DNA of 64,000 nt. Origin: Fragilariopsis cylindrus CCMP1102 (taxonomy: Eukaryota > Bacillariophyta > Bacillariophyceae > Bacillariales > Bacillariaceae). Made by a program: the position numbers and the translations under genes. The stretch is taken from contig FMBT01000438.1 of NCBI GenBank assembly GCA_900095095.1, positions 43,601 through 107,600 of the forward strand, read 5' to 3'. Under the pieces are notes generated by a model, which was not told where the DNA came from, ran no database searches, and saw nothing but the letters and a program-made list of their open reading frames with translations. Below are positions 32,540-43,982 of the stretch, one piece after another. Positions within the stretch are counted from its first letter, which is position 1; each line of letters begins with the position of its first letter.

Positions 32540-33392
32540 GATAATAATAATAATATTACTACTATTATTTATATTTACTGAAAAAGCAATAACATAAAAT
32601 GAAAGGAAAGATAAGATAAGATAAGATTGCTGAGCCGCGACTTTGCTATACTACCGCGGACTTGATAACCAAACACTTTTCCTACGCTACTTGAGTAACA
32701 TGTACATACATTGTACATCAAAAAAATAATTGACTACTAGCACCGTATGGGTTTTATGGGGATTTTGTGATGCACCATGTGGTTGTTGCGGTTGCCCATT
32801 TTAGGTCGTCGTCTACGACATATACTATTATTATGTGCAACTTGGCCAAATGACGAGGAATACTGGCGAATAAATTTAGTAATTATCTATTTTTTTAAAT
32901 TAATCGCCGCCCAATCGCCGAGAATTTAATTAATGAACTTTTTACACCTATTTAATTGACGCAAAACGACAACCAAAAACAGTAAAATTTCATAATGGAG
33001 GCTATTTTGATTGTGTTTTGGAATGAACAAGATTTTTAATGGCAAGAAAAAGGTAGAGAACTAAGTTACTTCAAGTACAGTATTCGGTATTTGTGGTTCT
33101 AATTGCAGAAGGGGTCGTGAACAAGGAAACGCGACTAAAGAGGAATATTGCAGTACCATAACAAAAGATTTTTAAAATCCCTAAAAATATCAATGGCCTC
33201 TTATCAAAAACTTCCTTTTGTAAAAGCTTAAAAGTACATTATGTAAGTACAGTACCGTATATGTTGCTCCCGCGAGTTCAAAACTCCGTTTTTTCTAGCG
33301 TCATTAATTTCCAAACGTGCTGAATTGACCACACAACGCATTTCGTCCTACAGTATTTGTTCTCCTTCAAGTTCGCTTTCGGCAGTTGTTCC
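32540..33392. other. Intergenic, no gene seen
   Basis: Divergent space between copy B and the putative tail-anchored gene. ATAATAATAAT and GATAAGATAAGATAAG repeats occur near 32541-32628. TACAGTA words lie near 33076, 33248 and 33350. Confidence 0.4.
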
Positions 33393-33931
33393 ATGGTCCA
33401 CGAAAAGTCAAATTCGATTAAAAAAACTCGGAAACCATTACAGGAGGTGATCGAGATTCAAGATGAAGTCAAGATTAAAATTGGAAAAGGATTACAGCAA
33501 GTGAGTGAAATTGACGACGAAGAATTAAAAAAGGAATGCATCAGGATAACAACGTCACAACGAAAGAAAGGTAGGTATCACCAATTAGTACAACAACAAC
33601 AACAAAAAGAATAATAAATAGTAGAACAGATACAGATCTTTAATTTGATTTTGATTTTATTTCTTAGTAAAATATAATATTGAATAGAAATTTCAAAGAT
33701 CTAAAAAGTACTACACACTTATCTACGTCTGATTTTATTTCTTTAAAACACCCAACATCTGTCATGACTGTCGTAGTATTCAGAAAAAATTCCTCGCCCA
33801 CGTCCTCGTTATTGCTGTTATTCGGATTCTTCTCGCTGGTTGTGATTATCATATTGAGCCCGATATTGCTATTGCTATTGCTGGTGCTGATGTTGCTGTT
33901 TGTTTTTGCCATCATCAACTACGTCGATTGA
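33393..33931 (+). CDS. Putative tail-anchored protein, two exons
   Basis: Exon 1 (33393-33570) starts with ATG in a good context and encodes a charged, helical region (MVHEKSNSIKKTRKPLQEVIEIQDEV...IDDEELKKECIRITTSQRKK). A GTAGGT donor at 33571 and an AAAG acceptor before 33699 give a 128-bp phase-1 intron. Exon 2 continues DLKSTTHLSTSDFISLKHP and ends in a long hydrophobic segment (LLLLFGFFSLVVIIILSP-ILLLLLLVLMLLFVFAII) five residues from the stop. The charged cytosolic domain with a C-terminal membrane anchor resembles SNARE-like or other tail-anchored proteins in layout only. The exon join is inference; without it the two open frames stand alone. Confidence 0.42.
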
Positions 33932-34328
33932 AGTGATGGGATGATTATTGTGTTGGTCAACGTTGATTGTAGCGATGGAAGTGAGATCTTCATACTTATT
34001 ATCTCCAAGATTGTGCTAAACACGAATGAGAAGAACTTGGTCAGTGGAACATTGCCGCTGTGATTTGATTTACGCTACTGTAAAACGAATAAAAAAGCAC
34101 GATTTAATTTTGTAGCTACCACGAATAGAAAAGGACAATTAATTGTACAGCAGTATCATATTAGAAAAGCTTGTAGTACAAAATGGTAATATTTACGTTC
34201 GACGCAAGTGTAGAAGTACCATACGTATTCAAGTGATCATAAACACATAATATTATAATTCGATTGCTTATAAAAATAGGAACGAATAACATTCATCATC
34301 AACAAAAAACAAGACAAAGACAATCATT
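33932..34328. other. Intergenic with promoter of the acyltransferase
   Basis: Non-coding. The last 60 bases hold a TATA-like element and an A/C-rich leader. Confidence 0.4.
34269..34277 (+). promoter_or_regulatory. Possible TATA box of the acyltransferase gene
   Basis: TATAAAAAT lies about 55 bases upstream of the ATG at 34329, followed by a CAACAAAAAACAAG leader. Plausible core promoter. Confidence 0.4.
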
Positions 34329-36056
34329 ATGGAAAGCAACTCGACATCTTTCAGTATCTTATATGCTGACTGGGATGAATCTCAACAGTCAATGTATGAC
34401 GTGAAGATGGTATGTCTCACCAATTTTCTTGTTGCTTTCGCCACAGTTTTGACGCAGTATGTTGTATCACAGTGGATTTGGTCTAACTCAACAAAGTCAA
34501 AACACTATTCACCGGTCTACTTAGTTAGCGGAATTATTTTCTTCATCCTTTGGTCATTCCTGATGAACGCTGATGTTGGTCTCTATAATCCTCTCCCTAT
34601 TGGATATCGTATAGCCACTCCTCTATTGATTACTGGTGGAGTACCATTGAAGTTACTTTTCTGTTACCTTTGGAAATGTTTGTTTAGTACAGAAGAAGAA
34701 GGAGAAGAAGACAACAGCCATGATGGAACAACAACTCAAGTTGTAGCACCATTGTCAGTAACCAAGTCAACGCCATCGCCATCACAAGATGAAGAAGACG
34801 AAGAAGAAGGCGTACCAGCAACTGCAGCTAATGAACTCGAGCAAGGAGAACAAGAACAAAAGGAAACAACCCCAACAATTCCAGCAACAAAACAAAAAAT
34901 TGATTTTATCAACAATATCAAGATCTTCCTCACGTGCCTTGTGATCATATCACATGTTATATATGTATTCAATTTGCCATTTCCACCTGGAGAATATGTT
35001 CCTGCAGAAGATCCAGGTTCCAATTGGGGTATTATTGTACTCGCTTTTATCGAGCTTTTTTTGAATAGTTTCTTCATGCACATCTTCTTTTTCTATTCTG
35101 GGTATTTCTGTCCATTTTCTTTGGATAAGAGAGGAAGATATTCATTTCTATTTGAACGTGTGAAACGACTTGGTATTCCTCTTGTATTTCTGGGATTCAC
35201 CCTCTATCCCTACACATCGGAGGGTTCGTATATTTTTGAAGGAAGATATAATCTCCCATCAGGTGTATTCGATACGAGTGTTGCTTGGTTTCTTTTGCAA
35301 TTGATCGTATTAACATTGCATACGCCTACATTTGTGGTGAAAAATGGAGTCCACAGGTCAAATGTCCTTCTACTTTGGCTTTGTTTGGAATTAGCTTAAT
35401 TCTTGGTTTGGCTGCAGCTATAACAACCTTATTCTTTCCACCATTTGACTTTGCCCTCACTGTTCCATTTTTCTGGCAATCATATTGGGGTTTCATTGTA
35501 TTTTTCTTTGGTGGAGCTTTAGCAGCACGTAACAATTGGATCGAGGAAATCAAAGTAAACAAGTCTCGGATTGTAATCTACTTGTGGGCTCTTGTTTCGG
35601 CAGTTGCATTTGTTATTTGCTTTCTTACAAGTAAACCAACACCAGTTCTTAACTTCATTCTTGCATTGTATATGGCATCCAGTCCATTCCATTTGGTCTT
35701 GCTATTACTATCTTCTTTATGGATCTTGTTAATACCAGATACTTCTTTACTGATTTTTTTCCAAGTCTATGTACACTGCCTACTTAATACAAATGATCTT
35801 GCCTGTCCCAGCCGCAGTAAAATGCTGGCAGCTTGTCATGAATGCTACTAGCATCAATGGTACAGATGTGGTTGGATCATGGCCGGGTTTTTATTCTCTG
35901 TGTCTTAGCATTAATCTTGATTGGACATTAGCTTATATCATTTGGTCCATTCAGGAGTTTCAAAAATTCTTTAAAAATATCTTCCAGACTATGTATATTT
36001 ACCATGGTAGTATTGTAGAATATTACATATTAATTTATTACTGTGTTATTCATTAA
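34329..36056 (+). CDS. Acyltransferase-3 family membrane protein, three frame breaks
   Basis: A polytopic membrane protein resembling the acyltransferase-3 (OPG C / MdoC-like) family, which moves acyl groups onto sugars or lipids at membranes. An N-terminal bundle (about residues 25-125) and an acidic cytosolic linker precede the core, which starts FINNIKIFLTCLVIISHVIYVFN with the family's His. RYSFLFERVKRLGIPLVF follows, with the conserved Arg-Pro turn. The first frame stops at 35399. Adding one T in each of three runs (35310-35311, 35692-35694, 35754-35760) gives a continuous chain: LLQLIVFNIAYAY, then FGLAITIFFMDLVNTRYFFTDFF, then SKSMYTAYLIQM, the usual closing motif. The last about 40 residues after 35880 may hold another break. 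All breaks are T-run shortenings, so an intact gene with sequencing gaps is most likely. Confidence 0.72.
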
Positions 36057-36550
36057 ACTACTACTATAAACTTTTCTTTAGCATTTTCTTTCAAAGCTAT
36101 TAACTGTAATAAAAACTACAATGGAATTAGTTCTGAAAAGATTGATCCGTAAATGTTGTTTAAACCACCGTGATAATGGAGGAGCAACTGAAAATTTACT
36201 TGCTATATGCACTAACCAACCAAGTAAGCCTTTATTAGAATACAACTATAAAGACACAATGACTTTCTTTGTTTTAAATATATTTCTCTTAAATTATGAT
36301 TCTACTTTTTCAAATGTATATTGAATATGGATTTTGATGAATTGGTCATCACGTGCTGAGATCATAGCACGGATGTTTGTTTACCATTAGTCGCATCAAC
36401 ACTTACATGCATTTTTTAGCGCTACGGCGACGGCGGCGCTGTCACCGGGCTGTTCTCTCGGGTTGTAGTCCTCGTGGTTGCCATCTCGTCCTCTTTGTGG
36501 TAATGACAATATCTCCTCATCACTCACTCACTCACCCAGTCACTCACTCA
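36057..36550. other. Intergenic between convergent genes
   Basis: The 3' flank of the acyltransferase. Contains ACTCACTCACTCAC repeats near 36520-36552. No gene supported. Confidence 0.4.
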
Positions 36551-37813
36551 CTACACATACCTATTGTCAAAGACAGGCAATAATTCTGTTGTAGTGTTAT
36601 TTGCACTCGATAAAGGTAATATCTCGGTTGTTGCTGTTGTAGCCTTCATGGTTATCATCTCCTCTTCCTCGTCATTGAATATGTCGTTCGATTCGACGTC
36701 TTTGTCATCATCATCATCAGCATCTATATATCTATGATACCGATCTTGATGGTTTTGAACAAACAAAAAGTCATCTAATTGGTTCTGAACATACCGAGCG
36801 GTTTCCATATCTTGAAGATCGCGAACCAGTATGGTCTTTGTTATGACTGCATTATCATCATTGTCATCATCTGTTGTTGTTGTTGTTGTTGCTGTTGCTA
36901 TCATTTCCACACAATAGTTTTTCCTAGGAACCAAAGATCTGCAAAAATACCATAATATACTTACTGCATAGACGAATTCTTCATGCTCGACAGCAATAAT
37001 TTCATGAACATCGTCCAATGAGAATTTTTTGTCTGGTTGATAAAAATTACCAAAATGGAATGCTCTATCGGTAGGGGCAGGACAAAATATCTTTTTCTGT
37101 GCAGTCTGTACCAAAATTTCATTTTTCGTCACGAGTTCTACTACTACTGCATTACTATTACTATTGTTACTAATAATAGTACGCGTACTACCATTGGTGC
37201 TATGAACGGTAATAATAGTGTTATTGAATCGTTTATGCAAAAGATCCATTCCACCCCAACAAAAGAGGCCATATACTTGTACGAAGAATAGGACGAAGAC
37301 GAAATTGTCACTAAATGAAGACCCGCAGACGACGTAATAAAATGCACAAAACATAGTCCAATTGTATACATTTTCTTTTTGTTGATCTATGACTTTCTTA
37401 TGATTAATCCAATTTGAAATTGTAATCTCCATGCAGGTCGTGTTAGTGTTATATGTGATATTATTATTATCATATATTCTACTGTTGCCACAACGACCAT
37501 CCTCTTTTTTTTCTATTTTTACTTCGATGTCATCGTGGCCACTCTCTTTTACTATTTTCACTTGTAGGTGATCGCCACAATCTTTGACTATTTTTACACG
37601 TATATGATCGGCATTCCATGTAGTGGCGGCGATAGGCGGAGCAGCCACTGCCTCTGTCGCCTCCGCTCCGTTAGTAGTAGCAGTGGTAGTACCTGCGCCA
37701 CCATCATTCGCATCTACCTCAAGCATTATTATTGTTGTTGTTATTATTATTATGCTCTTGATATTTGTGCGATAATCTCTACACGTAGACAAAGGTACGA
37801 GCAAAACAGTCAA
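36551..37813 (-). CDS. Unknown membrane protein with short VKI repeats
   Basis: 420 codons; the start is perhaps MLEVDANDGG (about residue 30). After an Ala/Thr-rich N-terminus come three short tandem repeats (HIRVKIVKDCGD, HLQVKIVKESGH, DIEVKIEKK). A hydrophobic region of two probable membrane segments follows (YNWTMFCAFYYVVCGSSFSD and NFVFVLFFVQVYGLFCW, about residues 148-185), then VHEIIAVEHEEFVYAVSILWYFCRSLV. The rest is Asn-, Thr- and Asp-rich. The segment PDKKFSLDDVHEIIAVEHEEF is reminiscent of a folded domain, but I cannot name it. Frame is open throughout. Confidence 0.55.
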   Translation of the reverse strand: MTVLLVPLSTCRDYRTNIKSIIIITTTIIMLEVDANDGGAGTTTATTNGAEATEAVAAPPIAATTWNADHIRVKIVKDCGDHLQVKIVKESGHDDIEVKIEKKEDGRCGNSRIYDNNNITYNTNTTCMEITISNWINHKKVIDQQKENVYNWTMFCAFYYVVCGSSFSDNFVFVLFFVQVYGLFCWGGMDLLHKRFNNTIITVHSTNGSTRTIISNNSNSNAVVVELVTKNEILVQTAQKKIFCPAPTDRAFHFGNFYQPDKKFSLDDVHEIIAVEHEEFVYAVSILWYFCRSLVPRKNYCVEMIATATTTTTTDDDNDDNAVITKTILVRDLQDMETARYVQNQLDDFLFVQNHQDRYHRYIDADDDDDKDVESNDIFNDEEEEMITMKATTATTEILPLSSANNTTTELLPVFDNRYV

Positions 37814-38558
37814 TCTTATTATAATAATATATACTGATTACTTCCGTATCGTTATTGTCGATAATACAGTGTGTATGAATACCAGCACTGTACATAGACT
37901 GGTACAGCATGATTACTTCAGTACACAAATGCAAAAAGTTGCTTTGTTCTCATCGCGTACCGTAGGTGAGTACGGTGAGTTGCCATCAATTTTATTAAAT
38001 AATATTCAAAATTTGAAAATTGCGTCGTCCAATGATGTCCGAGGGCAACTTTATTTTTTTTAATCACGTTCGAAGTTACTTACCCCGTAAAAAGGAAAAG
38101 CATGTCATGACGCAAATGATAGCGAGACGAGAATCAGGGGGGGGGGGTGGATTCCGAATATTCCGTGACTTTTTAGACTAAATGGCGCACCAAATCAAGG
38201 GATTCGATACAACTTATGGATATATCGATCTATTTGATATAGACTTACTTAGCAGACGAAATATGTATTGGTGGTCTTAATAAATAGGGAGGAAGAGTAT
38301 TGTGCGGTTGAATTTGGTCTGTGGCAAAAAAATCTATGAGGTTATAGCATAAGAGATAAATAAGAGAGGAGGACGATTGCGGATCGAATAATAGAATAGA
38401 ATAAGAGGTTAAGGGAATAATAGAGAAGTGTATACTATTGTTATATATTGATAAACCGTCGTCGTCTTGTTTTACTATTAGAGCCTTGCTATGGCATGAC
38501 ATATTCTACTAATTATATTATTTGTTATTCATTTTATTGCTTTATTATATGCTATTTA
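37814..38558. other. Intergenic, no gene seen
   Basis: Spacer with a poly-G run (about 38138-38147). Short open frames lack features. Confidence 0.4.
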
Positions 38559-40181
38559 CTATCCAAATCTCATTATACTACTCCTATATTGTATATCAGG
38601 TGATGAATGTAATACATCAATATCACGAAATATAATAATTTCAATTTCACCTGGTATATATTTTGGTCTTATTATATATTCTTCTAATTGTTCTTGTAAT
38701 TGCTCTTCTTCTTCTTCTTCAGTATCTGCACTATTATCGCCGTCATCGTCATTACTATCACTATCGTCATCGCCGGCATCATTACTTTTATCCCCATTAT
38801 AAGCAGCAGTAGTAGTAGTTGTACTTCTTGTTGCAGTATAGAATATAGATTTTTCAACTGTACTCCATTGTTCATATTTTAATTTAATGATATGTGGTAA
38901 TACTCCTGTTCCATGATAATTATTTTCATATGGAAAACCTAAGAATACATGTTTATTATTTAGATATTGCTTCTTCCTGTTAGTTATTGTATTTGTTGTA
39001 TCATTGTCATTGTCGTTATCATTACAGTTTTGACCATTCGGTGACTGTTGTGGTTGTAAATGACCATAATCTTGATGCCACGCGTGGGATGTTTTATCAC
39101 CCATCTTATTATTTTGTGTTGCAGCAACACCAACAACATCTGTCCAATGATATGGTGTATCATTATCATTGTTTTCGTTTCCATTTTCATTTACAGTAGT
39201 AGAAGTTGAATTGCACAATAATCCAATTGCATTTATAAATGCATCCCCAGTTGGTACAGCATTCTCACTACTCCCAACAAGATATTGGTTTAATACTTTA
39301 GTTATTTCAGTAAAACGTATTGTTGTTGGTGTGGGTGATGATGCCGTCTCCTCTTCGTTGTCGTTATCAGTATTCGCATTGCTCTTATTGTTCTTTTGAT
39401 TTTGTTGTTTTCTCCAATACCCAATCAATGGTTTATTTTTAGATAATTCATCATGTCGTTGTTCACTACTCATATAATTATATATAGGTGGTTGCATATT
39501 GCGTGTCGTAGTAGTAGTAGTATTTGTATTATTGTCATTATTGTCCTTGTTATTGTCAGCATTTACATCAAATATCATATCACAACGAATAGCATATCTT
39601 AATTCGTTACGAAATTCTGTACATGAATTAAATGTTTTGGAAAAGTTAATATTTGGAAATAAATCATCAAATGAATATGTATCATAATGTTTATGACGGA
39701 TAATATTACGTGTGATAGTAGTAGTATCCATTATTTGATTTGGTTGTAATAGAATAACGTCGTCTTTGTCGTCGTCGTTGTTATTATAGAAATCATATAA
39801 TTTTGCATCATTTTCATTTGACTTTTGTGATATTAATTCTTTACGTATATCATCATTTAAAATAACTGTACTCATTATACGACTACTACTATTACTGCTG
39901 CTGCTGCTTGCTTCTTTCGTTTCCGTTGTCGTCGAGAATAATAATTGTAGAGCAGTAGTACGTGTTGTTGTTGTTGTTTTTGGAGGAATAATAATCCATT
40001 GTTGCGATGACGACGACGATGACGACGACGATGACGTTGAATAATAAATTGAATTCGTACTAGTAGTAGTAAACCCATCAACTTCTGCTACTACTATTTG
40101 TTGTACAACTACGACGACAACTACATAGTAATAAGCAACCGCTATTAGCTTCAATAATGATGATGATACTTGTACCTTCAT
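38559..40181 (-). CDS. Secreted PhyH-like Fe(II)/2OG dioxygenase
   Basis: The N-terminus is a hydrophobic signal sequence (LLKLIAVAYYYVVVVVVVQQIVVAEVDGF), possibly leading to the secretory pathway or plastid; a Ser/Thr tract follows. The domain resembles phytanoyl-CoA-dioxygenase-like proteins. The first iron ligands are in KTSHAWHQDYGH (HxD). The second His and the 2-oxoglutarate Arg are in IEIIIFRDIDVLHSSPDIQYRSSIMRF at the very C-terminus. Between them lie VFLGFPYENNYHGTGVLPHI and a long Asp/Asn/Glu-rich insertion. Upstream, FDDLFPNINFSKTFNSCTEFRNELRYAIRCDMIFDV forms a preceding domain. The active-site set H-x-D...H...R looks complete, so activity is plausible; the substrate is unknown. 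Single exon. Confidence 0.62.
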   Translation of the reverse strand: MKVQVSSSLLKLIAVAYYYVVVVVVVQQIVVAEVDGFTTTSTNSIYYSTSSSSSSSSSSQQWIIIPPKTTTTTRTTALQLLFSTTTETKEASSSSSNSSSRIMSTVILNDDIRKELISQKSNENDAKLYDFYNNNDDDKDDVILLQPNQIMDTTTITRNIIRHKHYDTYSFDDLFPNINFSKTFNSCTEFRNELRYAIRCDMIFDVNADNNKDNNDNNTNTTTTTTRNMQPPIYNYMSSEQRHDELSKNKPLIGYWRKQQNQKNNKSNANTDNDNEEETASSPTPTTIRFTEITKVLNQYLVGSSENAVPTGDAFINAIGLLCNSTSTTVNENGNENNDNDTPYHWTDVVGVAATQNNKMGDKTSHAWHQDYGHLQPQQSPNGQNCNDNDNDNDTTNTITNRKKQYLNNKHVFLGFPYENNYHGTGVLPHIIKLKYEQWSTVEKSIFYTATRSTTTTTAAYNGDKSNDAGDDDSDSNDDDGDNSADTEEEEEEQLQEQLEEYIIRPKYIPGEIEIIIFRDIDVLHSSPDIQYRSSIMRFG

Positions 40182-42061
40182 TGTAATCTTTTAAGTCTGC
40201 CTGCAGCTACAGTTACAGCAACTATCCATTAAGCACTTGACATTGAATTCTGTTTCTTGTTTTCGATTTTGCGCGCCACATACATCACATGACATGACAT
40301 GCGTTGTGTGCATGGTAGATCAGCTGATGTGTGGTGATTCATGCTTTTGCTTGGTCGTTTTTAAGTTGTTACATTATTTTTTATAGTTAAGGCGGTAGGA
40401 TCACGAATCATCGAGTCCCGCGTACTTTTCACATTCATCGAGTGAGACCTAGCCGTCCCTTTTTTGAGGGAGATGCACACCCCTTTAAAAAGATACCATA
40501 ATTATTGGATAGTGTTACAGTAACCGTACACTACAGTATAAGAAGCATTAACTAGAAGAAAAAGTGGTGTGTTCGAGTCTCTCTAACATGGATATATTCC
40601 TTAGTATCTCCCCAAATAATGTGAAGGCTTAGTATAATTTATCTGAACATGATAGACAACACTGTGGGGTAGAATTGATTTGTTGAAAGGCCCCATATGT
40701 GTGAGAGATCAATTACTGTGGGGTCATGCCACTCATGACTGGGACCTTTCTTCTCCATTACACCAAACATGCCCGTTAGCAATGCAATGGGATCCAGTAT
40801 AACATTATGATGTACACTTGAGGCAATATTACTACATCATCATCATTGGTTTAGCTCTTGTTTTGCAAATTTGGCTCTGTGCTTTCATTTGCACGACCAC
40901 ATCAATTTTCTTCCATACCCATCCCTCCTTGTGTTTAGTGCTGTTATTATTTTATGCTTTGTGTGCAGCATACCTTCAACTACAGCAGTGAAACATGGTC
41001 TTCTTTGAAATAAACTGGTTGAGTGTGGTGCATTTAATTTTTATCTTGGTTGGGTCTGTGACAGGTTTGCCCTCTTATTATCTATGGCACCAGCATATTA
41101 TAGTATCATATCATTACAAAAAGAGCACCCCTTCTCCCCACATTCAACACAATGAAAAAAATGCTGATCCTACGGGATAGCTAGTTGTAGTGTGAATGAA
41201 TTCTGTGAAATTAATAATGATAATGATGGGTTTGTTCTTGTGTGGTGGCATGCATGTGGAGGTAAATTGTAAAGTATGTTTAATGGAGAAAGAGTACATA
41301 ACAAAAATGAAATTCTGCTGTACTACATATTCTATACAGGCGTATGTGTTTGCTGTGATTTTTTTTACAAAGCTATCATGAAGCAGCTTTCTGTGGCAAT
41401 GTATGCATGGTGCTACTAGAGTTAGACAATAGAATGTGTGTATGTGTATTAAACAATATGCAAGTAGTTATATATGTAATGTATTGATATTAGTAAATAG
41501 TTAGTTCTCCTGTAAATTTTGTTGTTGATTGATGATAATGTATATATATATATTGATGATAACCAATAATGATGATGAAGAGAATTGAAAACGACTGCAG
41601 GCTTAATAAGTCCTCTCTGCTAGCTCCACCCACAATCATTCCACTCTCTCTTGTATAATACTTCCCCCACATCCCGTAAAACATCGAACGCATGAATTGG
41701 TGCGATACGATAAAATATGGACACGAGAGGAAGTAAACGTTTCGTTGTTCTTGTTTTGTGTCTTTTTCTTCTAATATAGTTAGTTATTTACTTTCCCATA
41801 CCGTACACGAAACGCAAAATGGCGAAAACGAGTTTTTGGATAGACGGGACGGGGGGTGTATGTTCTTGCTCTTTTTGTACCTATAGTATATGATTGCACG
41901 AAAGGCCTTATTCTTCGTGTTCTAATAGTCTTGATTTGATTTGATTTAATTGATGTCTTGATGGTCGGTCTTGCATAAAATAGAATGTCACTCATCGCAC
42001 GGGGGATGGATGCGATGGTGTTTTTCATTTATTATTCATAAAGTAAGTTATTTCTATTTAT
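40182..42061. other. Intergenic, 1.9 kb; possible transposon debris
   Basis: No gene supported. About 40560-41400 differs from its neighbours (T/G-rich, fewer simple repeats, short open frames such as 40995-41180 with hydrophobic content) and may be old mobile DNA, but I cannot name a family. A (TA)n tract lies at about 41544-41556. The left part is the promoter of the PhyH-like gene. Confidence 0.35.
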
Positions 42062-43982
42062 TTAATACCGTCCTTCTTCCATACCATCTGCACCAGTACC
42101 AGTACCAGTACCACGTGCATCAGCAGCACCAGCTCCAGCAGCTGTTGCATCATGACGATTCCAATCCCAATCCAAACTTGAATGGTTGTTAGTATAACCT
42201 TGACTTCGAAATAAATCACGGAACATACCACGTAAATAGGCAATATTAGGTTTGGCTTCAAATTTTAAGGATCGGCAATAGGCAAGGTATTCCGCAAATT
42301 GAGATGGACAACCTTGACATAATGCTGGAATTGTTATTGATTGTTTCTTTTCCATAATTAATTTATATTTTTTAGTGGCGGATTTTGCTTTCAATCCTTG
42401 CCATGGTAAACCACCCTTCAGGAAATAAACGAGGACGTATCCAATCGATTCTAAATCATCACGTCGGGATTGTTCTACACCTAAATGATTATTAATAGAA
42501 GCATACCGTGGTGTTCCTGTTAAGGATCGTCCTTCACGTTGTGGAATATGTTGTAGAGTACGTGGATGTCGATATCGTTTCGATAAACCAAAATCAATAC
42601 AATAGATAAAGTTTCCATTCCCACGACCACCATCAGTGACAAAATTTGCTGGTTTGATATCACGATGAATTAAATGACGTGAATGCATCAATTCCACACG
42701 TTCCAGCATTTGATCAGCCACCATCAGAACAGTCTTTAAACTGAATCGACGACCACATTTATTAAATTGATCTTCCAACGATGGACCTAATAAATCCATG
42801 ACCATTAAATTGTAAGAATCTTGTGTACCAAAGTAATGAACTTTCGCAAATCCTGGTGCATTTTGTAATTCTCGGTATACCTTATATTCATGACGCAATT
42901 GTGGACAACGTGCACCATGTTTTTCAAATTTCACCGCCACCTTTTCACCATTCGCACCAACACCTAAATAAATATCACCAAATGAACCACCACCAACACG
43001 TTTTGTGATTCGATATTTCTGTTGTTGTTTTGTTTGTTTGTGATGATTTATGTAATTGATATTATAAGAAAATAAGGGAGAGAGAGAGCAGAGAGTAGAA
43101 TAGACGGATTAGACGGGTATTGTTATTAAAAGTATTAAAAAGCGCGTTGAATATGAGAATAGTACCAGCAGTAGCAGTAGTAACGATCAGCAGCAAGTAC
43201 ATCACGTATATATGTGTTTGTGTCAATAGTTGACTGAAGAAGGATCAATACCAAAAACGGAGAGAAGGAGGGCGAGAGAAGCGGCGTAGTCGTTGAAGTT
43301 TCTTTATTTTCGCTCACAGGTACGGTAGGCGGAATGAATTCAGTCGTTACATTTTCTTTCTCAGCATACCGTGGTGGAAAAGATATTGAAGAGAATTGGA
43401 AGGCACGTGACCAGCCATCTCCGATAAAAAACGATTTGTTGGCTCCTTCTCTACCGTACCAAACTCATGGCGCCGTTCAGTTGTCTCTCTCTCTCTCTCT
43501 CTCTCCATCCCCCGCATGGAGGTAAATCTTATTCTCTCTTTACAATCCTTCACGGCGCCGTTCCCTTTCTCTCAGGTGCCATCTTTTTCCTAGACGATGA
43601 ATGGGAGAAAAGACTCTCTTCCTCTTCCGTAATCTGAACAAAATGGTTATTGTTTCTCATGGCCATTACTGATCACAATCACGTCAAGGGTAGTAGTGTT
43701 CCATCGTCATACTATATAATATATATATATATTATTAGTAACGGTCATTTTCACGCGAATCACGTAGAATTCAGTACTAAGTCTACGTGCGCGTAATTTG
43801 GATTTTTTTTTTTTTGCCTTCCTTCCTGCTTCTGAAACCAACATCGTCGGTATGTTTGTTTGTTGTTGCTGTAATATTGCCGTGCTGCTGCCGTCGATGT
43901 TACTACACTTAATCATACACAAATACGAATTAAACTAAATTATACTATACTGTACTATACTTACCGAAATAGAAGACTGCAT
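42062..43982 (-). CDS. CK1: Casein kinase 1
   Basis: A Ser/Thr kinase with all CK1 hallmarks: KYRITKRVGGGSFGDIYLG (ATP loop), VAVKFE (Lys), LLGPSLEDQF, HRDIKPANF, CIDFGLSKRY (DFG), and LTGTPRYASINNHLGVEQSRRDDLESIGY. WQGLKAKSATKKYKLIMEKK follows. The C-terminal tail is short and Ala/Gly/Thr-rich. The open frame has no ATG before the ATP loop, and an AACAACAG acceptor lies right before KYRIT (exon 2 begins 43018). The best first exon I find is 43982-43965, coding MQSSIS before a GTAAGT donor. It joins in phase 0 to give MQSSISKYRITKRVGGG, typical CK1 spacing. This makes a 946-bp intron, long for this window. The kinase is certain; exon 1 is inferred. Confidence 0.85.
43019..43964 (-). other. 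Inferred intron 1 of casein kinase 1
   Basis: Donor GTAAGT after ATG-CAG-TCT-TCT-ATT-TCG, acceptor ACAACAACAG. Contains a (CT)n tract at about 43479-43504 (plus strand) and no other gene I can support. Confidence 0.42.

Noticed and set aside
40560-40600. tRNA-like TTCGAGTC segment
   Set aside because: The flanking bases do not form the T-arm stem and no acceptor or anticodon arm can be folded around it.
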